From an uncultured Acidobacteriota bacterium (GTDB taxonomy: Bacteria; Acidobacteriota; Terriglobia; Terriglobales; Acidobacteriaceae): 64,000 nt of DNA. This document shows, in pieces, positions 1 to 8,626 of the stretch (the first letter of the stretch is position 1; every line of letters begins with the position of its first letter). The notes beneath the pieces are model-generated. The model was given only the letters and a program-made list of their open reading frames with translations, was not told where the DNA came from and searched no databases. The translations under genes were made by a program, and so were the position numbers. Location of the stretch: NCBI GenBank assembly GCA_903832295.1, contig CAILAZ010000348.1, forward strand, positions 1 to 64,000. Direction: 5' to 3'.

Positions 1-945
1 CTGGTGATCGGCTCCGACGGCACCTTTGCCGAAGATGTACAGCCACTGTCTCGCATGAGCGTATTTGTGATCGCGCGCGATGGCGAGGTGAGCGCGAAGG
101 GAAGCTCAGGCGGCGGCGGACGCAACAAGTTCGAGATCTTCCTGACCGAGAAGACGCCAGAGCATTTTGCAACCGAAGCGGCGCGGCAGGCAATTCTGCA
201 GTTGACCGCCGTCTCCTGCCCTGCAGGTGAGATGGAGGTTGTGCTTGGCCCGGGATGGCCTGGAGTGCTGCTGCACGAGGCGATCGGACACGGACTGGAG
301 GCGGACTTCAATCGCAAGAAGACCTCCGCGTTCTCCGGGTTGCTGGGCAAGCGGGTGGCCAGTGACAAGTGCACGGTGGTGGACAACGGCACGCTCAACG
401 AGCGCCGCGGCTCGCTGAACGTGGACGACGAGGGCAACGCCACCAACAACACCATGCTGATCGAGAAGGGCATCCTGAAGGGCTACATGGCTGACAAGCT
501 GTCGTCACGCCTGATGGGCCTTCCCAATACCGGCAACGGCCGCCGCGAAAGTTACGAGCACATCCCCATGCCGCGTATGACCAATACCTACATGCTCTCG
601 GGAGAGGACCTGCCGGAGGACATCATCAAGAGTGTGAAGCGCGGGCTCTACGCCGTGAATTTTGCAGGCGGGCAGGTGGACATCACCAACGGCAAATTTG
701 TATTTGCCGCCAGCGAGGCTTACCTGATTGAGGATGGCAGGATCACGGCTCCGGTAAAGGACGCAACCCTGATCGGCAATGGTCCGGACGTGCTGACTCG
801 CGTGAGCATGGTGGGAAATGACCTGATGCTCGACGAAGGCATCGGCACCTGCGGCAAAGACGGACAGAGCGTCCCCGTCGGCGTCGGCATTCCAACCTTG
901 AAGATTGACCGCATGACAGTGGGCGGCACGGGGAGCGCAGAGTAA
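1..945 (+). CDS. tldD: TldD metalloprotease, 5' end outside the window
   Basis: TldD is the catalytic half of the TldD/TldE zinc metalloprotease, which in other bacteria trims unfolded peptides, matures microcin-type peptides and degrades the CcdA antitoxin. The reading frame is open from base 1, so the start lies upstream and about the C-terminal two thirds are present. The zinc site HEAIGH (HExxxH) is encoded at 274-291, followed by the family sequence GLEADFNRK. Glycine-rich [16 protein letters not shown] and the C-terminal GNGPDVL segment also fit TldD. The stop codon overlaps the ATG of tldE by one base, so the two subunits are translationally coupled. The identification is firm; only the N-terminus is missing. 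Confidence 0.95.
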   Translation: MVIGSDGTFAEDVQPLSRMSVFVIARDGEVSAKGSSGGGGRNKFEIFLTEKTPEHFATEAARQAILQLTAVSCPAGEMEVVLGPGWPGVLLHEAIGHGLEADFNRKKTSAFSGLLGKRVASDKCTVVDNGTLNERRGSLNVDDEGNATNNTMLIEKGILKGYMADKLSSRLMGLPNTGNGRRESYEHIPMPRMTNTYMLSGEDLPEDIIKSVKRGLYAVNFAGGQVDITNGKFVFAASEAYLIEDGRITAPVKDATLIGNGPDVLTRVSMVGNDLMLDEGIGTCGKDGQSVPVGVGIPTLKIDRMTVGGTGSAE

Positions 946-2318
946 TGGCAACGACAGTGACATCAGCGGAAGTGGACCTGCGCGAGCTGGTTGCAGGTGT
1001 GGTGAAGCGGGCAGTCGAGCTGGGCGCATCGGCCGTGGAGTCGGTGGTGAGCGAGGGCTCGGAGTTCTCAACCTCGGTTCGGCTAGGCGAAGTGGAAACC
1101 CTGAAGGAGTCGGGCTCACGCGGGCTGGGTGTGCGAGTCTTCGTGGGACAGCACTCGGCCAACACGTCCACCAGCGACCTTTCGCCGGAAGGCGTGGAGC
1201 AGCTTGTAAAAGCCGCGATTGAGCTGGCGAAGATCACCTCGGAAGATCCGATGTCGGGCATTCCCGCCCCCGAGCAGTTGGGGCAGATTGAAGGCGATCT
1301 GGGCCTCTACTACAACGACGTGTATTCGCTCTCCAACGAGGAGCGCATCGACCAGGCCAGGCGCGCGGAGAAAGCCGCGCTCGCCGTGGACAAGCGCCTG
1401 ACCAACTCCGAAGGCGGGACCTTTGACGCGAGCATTGGGCGCAAGGTGCTGGCGAACTCACATGGATTTGTAGGCGAGTACCGCTCGTCGTACTGCTCGA
1501 TTTCAGCGGTGCCGATTGCCAGCGACGAAGCGGGCAACATGCAGCGCGACTACTGGTATTCAGTGGCTCGCACTTTGGCAAAGCTGGAGTCTCCGGAAGA
1601 GGTGGGGCGGATTGCAGCCGAGCGCACGTTGCGCCGGCTGGGCGCGCGCAAGGTGAAAACGCAGAAGGTTCCGATTGTCTTCGACCGGCAAACCGCGGGC
1701 GCGTTGCTTGACCACATCTTCGACGCGGCCAATGGGGACGCCATCTACCGCCACGCCTCGTTCCTCGCAGGCAAACTGGGGCAGAAACCATTCGGCAGCA
1801 ATCTCACTGTGTTCGACGACGGCACCATCCCCGGTGGGTTCGGCACCCGTCCCTTTGACGGCGAAGGTGTGCCGACGCGGCGCACCACCGTAATTGAAAA
1901 CGGTGAGCTCAAGAATTACCTGCTGAATACTTATACGGCGAAGAAACTCGGCCTGGCTACTACCGGCAACGCCTCGCGCGGTCTGGCAGGAACACCGGGA
2001 ATCGGCAATGGCAACTTTTACCTGCAACCCGGAGAGAAGTCGCAGGAGGAGATTATCAAGGGCGTGAAGCAAGGCTTGCTGGTCACTGAGTTCCTCGGCT
2101 TCGGTGTGAACCTTGTGACTGGAGATTTTTCGCGCGGAGCCAGCGGCATGTGGATCGAAAACGGCGAACTGGCCTATCCGGTGGAGGAGATTACCGTGGC
2201 AGGAAACCTGGGCGAGATGTTTAGCAACCTCGCCGAGATCGGCAGCGACCTGATCTGGCGCGGAGCGATTGCGTGTCCGACATTGCGGATCGAGGGGATG
2301 ACGATCGCGGGCGAGTAA
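945..2318 (+). CDS. tldE: TldE/PmbA, non-catalytic partner of TldD
   Basis: A 457-residue protein of the TldD/PmbA family that lacks the HExxxH zinc motif, as expected for TldE (PmbA), the partner subunit that forms the substrate channel with TldD. Family features include GSRGLGVRVF near residue 60, the central SFLAGKLGQKPFGSNLTVFDD region and the glycine-rich C-terminal barrel (GNGNFYLQPG, GVNLVTGDFSRGASGMWIENG). Its ATG overlaps the tldD stop by one base. With tldD it forms a two-gene operon. Length matches known PmbA proteins (about 450 residues). Confidence 0.94.
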   Translation: MATTVTSAEVDLRELVAGVVKRAVELGASAVESVVSEGSEFSTSVRLGEVETLKESGSRGLGVRVFVGQHSANTSTSDLSPEGVEQLVKAAIELAKITSEDPMSGIPAPEQLGQIEGDLGLYYNDVYSLSNEERIDQARRAEKAALAVDKRLTNSEGGTFDASIGRKVLANSHGFVGEYRSSYCSISAVPIASDEAGNMQRDYWYSVARTLAKLESPEEVGRIAAERTLRRLGARKVKTQKVPIVFDRQTAGALLDHIFDAANGDAIYRHASFLAGKLGQKPFGSNLTVFDDGTIPGGFGTRPFDGEGVPTRRTTVIENGELKNYLLNTYTAKKLGLATTGNASRGLAGTPGIGNGNFYLQPGEKSQEEIIKGVKQGLLVTEFLGFGVNLVTGDFSRGASGMWIENGELAYPVEEITVAGNLGEMFSNLAEIGSDLIWRGAIACPTLRIEGMTIAGE

Positions 2319-2447
2319 AAGCAGTTAATGCGCGGCTTATCTCGCGGCGCACACCAAGCGCGAGTTGCAAGGCGAACTCCAACCACACGGGGGTGGGGTG
2401 TGCAGGCACCCTGCCCTCTTCAGCGCGAGCCAACTGTGCCGACCTTC

Positions 2448-2843
2448 CTATTTGCTGTCGGCGGGTTTGCCTGTCCCACTGGACGCGCCATTGTTGGCGC
2501 TTTCCGAGCTGGCCGGGGAAGAACCGGAATTGGCCCCTGACGCCTTTTCGGAAGTGGCTGGACCTGCACTGGAGTCTCCGGCGCCACTGCCTTCTTTAGC
2601 CGATGAAGTCGAGTCCGAAGAACCTTCAGACTTGTTCGAAGACGAACCCGGAGACGAGTTCTTGCGGGCGTAGTCAGTAACGTACCAGCCAGATCCCTTG
2701 AACTGTACAGCCGGAGCCGAGATCATCTGCTCGATAGTGTCTTTGCCGCACTGCGGACAGGTCTTGAGGGCGGGGTCAGAAAATTTTACGATACGCTCAA
2801 AACGATGGGCGCAGGCGCTGCAAAGGTACTCGTATAAGGGCAT
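2448..2843 (-). CDS. FmdB-family zinc-ribbon protein with Ser/Gly-rich tail
   Basis: A 131-residue protein whose first 60 residues are the FmdB/CxxC_CXXC_SSSS zinc ribbon: MPLYEYLC at the start, with two CxxC pairs at C8/C11 and C29/C32. It continues into the typical segment ending near FKGSGWYVTDY. Members are described as putative regulators (FmdB of Methylophilus), but the role is mostly unknown. The second half (residue 64 on) is a low-complexity Ser/Gly/Ala/Asn tail, longer than usual. It is transcribed away from rsmI, and the 170 bases between them carry both promoters. The family call is secure; the function is not. Confidence 0.85.
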   Translation of the reverse strand: MPLYEYLCSACAHRFERIVKFSDPALKTCPQCGKDTIEQMISAPAVQFKGSGWYVTDYARKNSSPGSSSNKSEGSSDSTSSAKEGSGAGDSSAGPATSEKASGANSGSSPASSESANNGASSGTGKPADSK

Positions 2844-3013
2844 GGTTCCTTCAGATCGGTGTTGCCGCGAAAATTGGCGGCGTTCTATTTCGAACTCTCG
2901 ATACTCTGATTCTAGGTTCCCCGGAGCGTGTGGTCAATTTTCCACCGGCTTGCTCTGTTACACTTCGCGTTTGAAGCAGCGCAGGCGGCGCGGCTGCGGT
3001 TCGGAGGCGATCT

Positions 3014-3877
3014 ATGTCGGCAACTCAACCCTCGCTCTATCTGGTAGGAACCCCGATTGGCAATCTCGAGGACATTTCCCTGCGTGCGCTGCGCATCCTG
3101 AAAGAAGTGAACCTGATTGCCTGCGAGGATACCCGGCTGACGGCAAAGCTGCTGAGTCACTATGGCATAGGGACGCGCACCATCAGTTATCACCAGCACA
3201 ATGAGCTGACGCGCTCGGCGGAACTGATCATGCACCTGGAACAGGGGCACTCGATTGCACTGGTCACCGATGCAGGAATGCCGGGCGTCAGCGATCCCGG
3301 CTTCCGCCTGGCATCCCTGGCGATCCGGCACAAGATTCCTGTGGTGCCGATTCCTGGTGCCTCCGCCTTCCTCAGCGCACTGGTAGCTAGCGGGCTTCCG
3401 ACAGATTCATTTGTATTTCACGGCTTCCTACCGGTGAAACTCGGCCAGCGGCGTAAGTTTCTCGAGGAGATTCAACACTCGCCGTGGACGCAGATCTTCT
3501 ACGAGGCCCCGCACCGGATTTTGGGAACGCTGGAGGACATTGTCGATGTACTCGGCGCACACCGCCGCGTCGTGATCGCTCGCGAAGTCACCAAGATCTA
3601 CGAGGAGTTTGTTCGCTCCACGGCTGCAGAGGCGCTTGAGAATTTCAAGAAGCGCGACGAGGTGCGCGGGGAAATCACGCTGCTGATCGGCAGGGCAGAA
3701 GAACAACACGGCCTGCCTGCGGTGAAACAAAAGAACGCCCGCACTCGTGTTCGCGAACTGATGAAAGCTGAAGAGATCGACGAAAAAGAAGCGATGAAGC
3801 GCGTGGCAAAGGAAATGGGGATCAGCAAAAGCGATGTTTACCGGGAGTTGCAGAAAGACGGCAAGAAGAACTCCTGA
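3014..3877 (+). CDS. rsmI: 16S rRNA (cytidine-1402-2'-O)-methyltransferase
   Basis: RsmI uses S-adenosylmethionine to 2'-O-methylate C1402 in the decoding centre of 16S rRNA. The 287-residue product has the expected tetrapyrrole-methylase fold signatures: YLVGTPIGNLEDISLRAL at the N-terminus, ACEDTRLTAKLLSHYG near residue 40, VTDAGMPGVSDPGF near residue 88 and the IPGAS motif near 115. A C-terminal helical segment ends in SKSDVYRELQK, also typical. Start ATG 3014 gives the standard N-terminus. It stands alone on the plus strand between divergent fmdB and the convergent ABC ATPase gene. Confidence 0.95.
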   Translation: MSATQPSLYLVGTPIGNLEDISLRALRILKEVNLIACEDTRLTAKLLSHYGIGTRTISYHQHNELTRSAELIMHLEQGHSIALVTDAGMPGVSDPGFRLASLAIRHKIPVVPIPGASAFLSALVASGLPTDSFVFHGFLPVKLGQRRKFLEEIQHSPWTQIFYEAPHRILGTLEDIVDVLGAHRRVVIAREVTKIYEEFVRSTAAEALENFKKRDEVRGEITLLIGRAEEQHGLPAVKQKNARTRVRELMKAEEIDEKEAMKRVAKEMGISKSDVYRELQKDGKKNS

Positions 3878-3933
3878 GCCGAGACGCTCTTTGCTCGCTC
3901 AGGAACTTCGATGTCCTATTGATGGAGTAGCTC

Positions 3934-4701
3934 CTACTCCTGGACCGCCTTCAACAACTTCTTCGTGTATTCATGCCCAGGGTTGCTGGTGATCTGCTCG
4001 GCACTCCCGATTTCGACGATCTTTCCACCGTGCATCACGGCAATCCGGGTCGAAAGGTACCGCACCACCGGCATGGAGTGAGAAATGAACAGGTAGGTAA
4101 GCCCGAACTCCTTCTGCAATTGCTTCAGCAAATTCACAATCTGCGCTGCCACGCTCACGTCAAGTGCGCTGACGGCTTCGTCGGCGACGATAAACCGCGG
4201 ACGCAGGGCAAGTGCGCGCGCGATTCCAATGCGTTGGCGCTGTCCGCCGCTGAATTCGTGGGGATAGCGGCCCAGTGCGCTGACCTCCATGCCAACCGCT
4301 CGCATCAACTCTGCGGCGTGCTGGCGCAGCAGGGGTTTGCCGAGATCTTCGTGGATCGCCAGGGGTTCGGTGACGATTTCTTCGACGGTCAGGCGTGGAT
4401 CGAGCGAGCCAAAAGGGTCCTGGAAGATGATCTGCATCTCGCGGCGGGATTCGCGAAGCGCGCGCCCATCGAGGGATGTGATGGCCGTTCCATCAAAGCG
4501 CACGACGCCACTGCTGGGTTCGATCAGGCGCAACAGCATGCGACCCAGGGTGCTCTTGCCGCAGCCGGACTCGCCGACAAGACCGAGGGTTTCGCCTGCT
4601 TCGATGAAGAAGGAGACATCGTCAACCGCGCGCAGGCCGTTTCCGGCACCACCGCCGGTGTCGTAGATCTTCGTGAGATGTTCGGCTTCTACCAGTGCCA
4701 T
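3934..4701 (-). CDS. ABC transporter ATP-binding protein, OppF/DppF type
   Basis: A 255-residue ABC ATPase of the oligopeptide/dipeptide OppF branch. Visible motifs are Walker A GESGCGKST (residues 43-51), Q-loop IFQDPFGSLDPR, signature FSGGQRQRIGIARAL, Walker B FIVADEAVSALD and the switch histidine in FISHSM. The frame is open to 4857, but the ATG at 4701 (MALVEAEHLTKIY) is the normal beginning of the domain; the upstream codons read like noise. OppF proteins usually carry a longer C-terminal peptide-transporter tail, which is short here. No permease, binding protein or OppD partner lies beside it, so the substrate cannot be told. It is divergent from rpe. Confidence 0.85.
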   Translation of the reverse strand: MALVEAEHLTKIYDTGGGAGNGLRAVDDVSFFIEAGETLGLVGESGCGKSTLGRMLLRLIEPSSGVVRFDGTAITSLDGRALRESRREMQIIFQDPFGSLDPRLTVEEIVTEPLAIHEDLGKPLLRQHAAELMRAVGMEVSALGRYPHEFSGGQRQRIGIARALALRPRFIVADEAVSALDVSVAAQIVNLLKQLQKEFGLTYLFISHSMPVVRYLSTRIAVMHGGKIVEIGSAEQITSNPGHEYTKKLLKAVQE

Positions 4702-4838
4702 GCTGAGCAGCGTACCACGCCGGAGCGGGCGGATTGGCTCGAGAATGTGCCGGATGCAAGCTGTTCTGCAATATCCGGAAGGCCAAGCAGCCCTTGCGTG
4801 ATAAAATTTTCCACAGCAACTCCTTGCGAGAGAACCGC

Positions 4839-5513
4839 TTGATCGAACTGGCGCCATCTATTTTGTCGGCTGATTTTGCGCGTCTTGCAGAACAGGTAGC
4901 GCCCGTGCTGGCGGCGGGGGCAACAATTCTGCACGTCGATGTGATGGACGGTCACTTTGTGCCCAACATCACGATTGGTCCTCCCGTGGTCGCCGCCCTG
5001 CGTAAATACGTGGACGTGCCACTGGATGTTCACCTGATGATCGAGAATCCCGACCAGTACATTCCTGCCTTTGTCGATGCCGGTGCCAACTGGATCAGCG
5101 TGCATCAGGAAGCCTGCGTACACCTTGACCGGGTAGTGGAGCATATACGCTCACGCGGCGCGATGGCCGGAGTCGTTCTTAATCCAGCAACTCCTGTGGC
5201 AACGCTCTCAGACATTCTGGATGTTGTGGATTATGTACTGGTCATGTCGGTGAATCCCGGCTTCGGGGGGCAGAAATTCATCCCGCGTACCCTGGGAAAG
5301 ATTCGCAATCTTGCGGAATTGCGTGCTCAACGCCATCTTGGATTCCGTATTGAGGTGGATGGCGGCATCACTCTTGATACGATAGGGCCTGTGGTGCAAG
5401 CTGGCGCGGAGATACTGGTTGCCGGCAATGCAATTTTTGGCCGTGGTGATTCCGGCCACAATGTTCAACAACTTCTGCAGGCCGCACGTTCGGCCACCAT
5501 GCATAAGGCTTAA
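4839..5513 (+). CDS. rpe: Ribulose-phosphate 3-epimerase
   Basis: Rpe interconverts ribulose 5-phosphate and xylulose 5-phosphate in the pentose phosphate pathway. The 224-residue TIM barrel shows the family start (LIELAPSILSADFARL), the metal site HVDVMDGHFVPN, HLMIENPDQYI, VMSVNPGFGGQKFI and the phosphate-binding EVDGGI. The open frame extends upstream to 4734, but the normal Rpe N-terminus begins at TTG 4839, with a GAGAG stretch about 7 bases before it; an in-frame TTG at 4824 is the alternative. It precedes a BamD-like gene by 36 bases and may be cotranscribed with it. Confidence 0.93.
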   Translation: MIELAPSILSADFARLAEQVAPVLAAGATILHVDVMDGHFVPNITIGPPVVAALRKYVDVPLDVHLMIENPDQYIPAFVDAGANWISVHQEACVHLDRVVEHIRSRGAMAGVVLNPATPVATLSDILDVVDYVLVMSVNPGFGGQKFIPRTLGKIRNLAELRAQRHLGFRIEVDGGITLDTIGPVVQAGAEILVAGNAIFGRGDSGHNVQQLLQAARSATMHKA

Positions 5514-5549
5514 CCGCTCATTCAGGTATTTCACCGAGGTGTTTCCGGC

Positions 5550-6890
5550 ATGTTACGTCGCGTGTTCATTGCCCTGCTGCTGGCCACAAGTTTGCTGACC
5601 GTTGTGGCCTGCAAAAACAAGAAGGCCACCAATCCGCTGGCTCACATCAACTCCAAGCAGCCGGACAAGGTGCTCTTCGACCGCGCCATGGAGGCGATGA
5701 AGCAGCGCAAGTATGATGTTGCGCGCATGACGCTGCAAACGCTCATCAATACTTATCCGGATTCCGAGTTTGTGGCCCGCGCCAAGTTGACAGTTGGTGA
5801 AGCCTGGTATCAGGAAGGCACCACCGCTGCCATGGCCCAGGCGGAAACCGAGTTCCGCGATTTCATCACTTTCTTCCCAAACATGGCAGAAGCCGCCGAA
5901 GCGCAGCTGAAGATCGCCGACATTCACTATCGCCAGATGGAGAAGCCGGACCGCGATTACACCCACGCCCGCCGCGCTGAAGATGAGTATCGCCAGGTGC
6001 TGTTGCAATACCCTGACAGCAAATTGGCTGACACGGCACGCACGCGTCTGCTGGAAGTTCAGGAAGTCCTGGCAGAGCGTGAGTTTCGCATCGCTCGCTT
6101 CTACTTTCTGCGCCAGTCCTTGCTGGCAGCAATTGCGAGATCCAAAACGCTGACCGATACATATCCGCTCTATAGCAAGTCGGATGAAGCGCTCTACATT
6201 CTGGGGCAAGCCTACGAACAACAGGCAGATCGAGTTCGCGCCGTCAATGTCTCGGAGACCCTGAAGCAGAAGCTCGTCAAAGGCTATGTCGATAATGCAG
6301 CGCAGGCCTACAGTAAGATTGTGACCCGCTACCCGGCGATGCCTCGCTACCAGGATGCGCGCCGCCGCCTCGCCGCTATCGACCGTCCAGTCCCCGCACC
6401 CACGCCTGAAGCACTGGCGCTGAATAAGAAGGAACTGGCGAGCCGTACCGCCACCACCCGCTACGAACGCTTTCTTAATAACATGGGAAAGCGCCCCGAT
6501 ATGACCGCCGCTGTAAGAGTCGGCGATCCTACCCTGGTGGATCCAAAAGAGACAGATGCGCCGTCGCTGGTGAAAGAGATCAACTCCGCCGCAAAGTCTG
6601 AAATGGATTCCAAGGGTGGGGTAGGAAAGATTGCGGTGCAACCGGTAAACAGCGACGGAAAAACTCCTGAAAATCAGGCTGCTCCCCGTTCCCCGGAAGC
6701 AGCGGTCAGTCCCAGTGACGTTCCGACGCAGGCTCCCTCCCAGCTGAATGAGAGCACGTCCAACACCACAAGCGACACTGCGGCATCCAGTTCTTCCTCA
6801 ACGTCCACAACAAAGGACGACGCAAAGAACGCTTCCTCCAGCCGGAAGCCGAAGAAGAAGCATCGCTTGAAGTTGCCAATTCCCTTCTAA
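5550..6890 (+). CDS. bamD: BamD-like outer-membrane assembly lipoprotein
   Basis: A 446-residue lipoprotein: residues 1-20 are a signal peptide ending in the lipobox VVAC (Cys21). Residues 35-270 are TPR-like helical repeats matching BamD/YfiO (YPDSEF, FITFFPN, YRQVLLQYPDSKLADTA, YPLYSKSDEALYILGQAY). BamD anchors the BAM complex that inserts beta-barrel proteins in the outer membrane. The C-terminal 160 residues are a Ser/Thr/Ala-rich tail ending in a lysine-rich patch (SRKPKKKHRLK); E. coli BamD, about 245 residues long, has no such tail. It follows rpe, and a strong terminator lies 22 bases past the stop. The fold call is firm; orthology to BamD is likely. Confidence 0.8.
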   Translation: MLRRVFIALLLATSLLTVVACKNKKATNPLAHINSKQPDKVLFDRAMEAMKQRKYDVARMTLQTLINTYPDSEFVARAKLTVGEAWYQEGTTAAMAQAETEFRDFITFFPNMAEAAEAQLKIADIHYRQMEKPDRDYTHARRAEDEYRQVLLQYPDSKLADTARTRLLEVQEVLAEREFRIARFYFLRQSLLAAIARSKTLTDTYPLYSKSDEALYILGQAYEQQADRVRAVNVSETLKQKLVKGYVDNAAQAYSKIVTRYPAMPRYQDARRRLAAIDRPVPAPTPEALALNKKELASRTATTRYERFLNNMGKRPDMTAAVRVGDPTLVDPKETDAPSLVKEINSAAKSEMDSKGGVGKIAVQPVNSDGKTPENQAAPRSPEAAVSPSDVPTQAPSQLNESTSNTTSDTAASSSSSTSTTKDDAKNASSSRKPKKKHRLKLPIPF

Positions 6891-6912
6891 GCGTGCTGGA
6901 AACCAGCACCTG

Positions 6913-6941
6913 GCCCGTCCAAAGGTTACCTTTGGGCGGGC
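6913..6941 (+). terminator. Rho-independent terminator after the BamD-like gene
   Basis: Two 13-base arms (6913-6925 and 6929-6941), GC-rich at the base and paired throughout with one G-T wobble, enclose a TTA loop. The downstream bases are TTTGCTCTT. It sits 22 bases beyond the stop at 6890 and ends the rpe-bamD unit. Confidence 0.85.
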
Positions 6942-7051
6942 TTTGCTCTTCACTTATGTTCTCAGCACTGCTCCCAATGCGTTGACCTGGCGGCCCGAAA
7001 GCGCTAACGTGCACTCTAGCTAGTCCTGAATCCACACTCATCGGACCCACC

Positions 7052-8575
7052 GTGCCGCTCTCCATCCTGCTAGCCGACGACAGCGTACCAGCTCAGAACA
7101 TGGGCAAGAAGATCCTTGTTGACGCCGGCTATGACGTGCTGACGGTGAGCAATGGACTCGAAGCACTCCGCAAGATCAGTGAACTTCAACCCGACATTGC
7201 CATTCTTGATATTTTCATGCCCGGATACACAGGACTGGAGATATGCGAACGGCTGCGCGCCAACCCTGCCACGGCTGCGCTACCGGTAATTCTGACGGTG
7301 GGAAAGTTGGAGCCGTATCGCCCGGAAGACGGCGAGCACGTTCACTCCAATGCGATCATCGTCAAACCATTCTCAGCAAATGAGCTTGTATCCGCCGTGC
7401 GCAGCTTGATAGGAGCTCCGGCAGACAAAACCATCGTTGCGGTAGCTGACCCCCTGCTGGATGATCCCCCGCTGGCCGACACCATGGGTGTAGTCCCTCT
7501 GCCGAGGGAGGATACGGATGAGCCGCTTTTCTCGAACGGGGTAATGCATGGCGCCTACGGAACAGAGCCGGCCTGCTCATCCATTGATCGGCCCGGTCCA
7601 GTGGACTTCGCGTTCGATCCAGACTCAGCACACATCCCGTTCAGTGCCTCTGCAACCGACCAGGTCCCCTTCGACGAAGAAGACGCTCCGTTGGCGTTCA
7701 CAGAATTTGACCTGGAGCCCGATACCGTCGAGCTATCTCCCGCAGCATTGGTGCGCACGGAAGCCGAGGAGCCGGGCCACTCTGATCAGTTCGAAGCAGA
7801 TGCTCCAGCCCACATCGACCCACCCGGCGTCTCGGAAGCGCAGAGTGACTCCGGCACAGCAGCTTCGGCAGAGTTCGAGCTATCGGAAGCAACCCCAAAC
7901 CTCGATCCGTTGCTGGAGACATTCGACTCGCCCACATTGTCCAATGAGCATTCCGCGGAGGTAATGGAAGTTCCGCAAGCGACGTCATCGGAAGCTGGAT
8001 TGGTGGAGGAAGAGAGCCTGCAGGCTGCTCCCGTGGAAGCCTCTGCCATTGAGGCATTCGATCTTGAGCCGCAGACCAGCATGGATGAGCCAGTGGTGGC
8101 GGAGGCCTCCGCTCAAGACGAACCCTCAGACGAAGCAACCGAGACATCTCCCAGCCCGATTCCCTCTCAAGAGATGGAACCCGAAACGGCACTCGAGGTT
8201 CAGGACGTCGAAGTCCCGTATGCTGTGGACCCGCTGTTCGATACTGGCTTCGCAGGGGAATCGTCGCTGCCAACGGTTGAACAAATGCCCGAAGTTACAG
8301 CGCCCGTAGCGGAACTGGAACTCGAAGAATTTTCCGAACCGCCGGTGCTTGCCGCTCCTGAAATAGCAGCGGAGGAAGTTCCGCAGCCTGACTTGCCGGT
8401 GACTGAAGTGCAAGTGTTGGAAGAAGAGAATATGCCTGCAGAGGCTCCAGTGCCCCAAGCGGAGGCTGCACAAAGTGATGCTGAGCGGATTCACCAGGCG
8501 GTCGAGCGCGTCTTTGACCGCTTCAAACCATTGTTGATTGCGGCGATTGTGCGGGAGATTGCGCGCAGCGAGTGA
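7052..8575 (+). CDS. Response regulator with receiver domain and long acidic tail
   Basis: A 507-residue protein with an N-terminal CheY-like receiver (residues 3-122): acidic pair D9/D10, phospho-acceptor D53 in ILDIFMP, T82 and K105 in VKPF. Residues 130-470 are an acidic, Glu/Ala/Pro/Ser-rich low-complexity region with no recognisable domain. The last 30 residues (IHQAVERVFDRFKPLLIAAI) form a predicted amphipathic helix that looks like a docking element. There is no DNA-binding or enzymatic output domain, so it probably works by protein interaction, as the M. xanthus polarity regulator RomR does; this is an analogy, not an assignment. Start is GTG 7052. No histidine kinase is adjacent. Confidence 0.8.
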   Translation: MPLSILLADDSVPAQNMGKKILVDAGYDVLTVSNGLEALRKISELQPDIAILDIFMPGYTGLEICERLRANPATAALPVILTVGKLEPYRPEDGEHVHSNAIIVKPFSANELVSAVRSLIGAPADKTIVAVADPLLDDPPLADTMGVVPLPREDTDEPLFSNGVMHGAYGTEPACSSIDRPGPVDFAFDPDSAHIPFSASATDQVPFDEEDAPLAFTEFDLEPDTVELSPAALVRTEAEEPGHSDQFEADAPAHIDPPGVSEAQSDSGTAASAEFELSEATPNLDPLLETFDSPTLSNEHSAEVMEVPQATSSEAGLVEEESLQAAPVEASAIEAFDLEPQTSMDEPVVAEASAQDEPSDEATETSPSPIPSQEMEPETALEVQDVEVPYAVDPLFDTGFAGESSLPTVEQMPEVTAPVAELELEEFSEPPVLAAPEIAAEEVPQPDLPVTEVQVLEEENMPAEAPVPQAEAAQSDAERIHQAVERVFDRFKPLLIAAIVREIARSE

Positions 8576-8605
8576 GCCTCCCTGGAAAGAACGGCGCGGC
8601 TCACT
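8571..8605 (+). terminator. Probable terminator overlapping the response-regulator stop
   Basis: Inverted repeat AGTGAGCC (8571-8578) / GGCTCACT (8598-8605) with a 19-base loop, followed by TTCTCTTT. It includes the stop codon at 8573-8575 and lies between convergent genes (response regulator and nadC). The long loop lowers confidence. Confidence 0.5.
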
Positions 8606-8626
8606 TTCTCTTTGCCAACAACCGGC

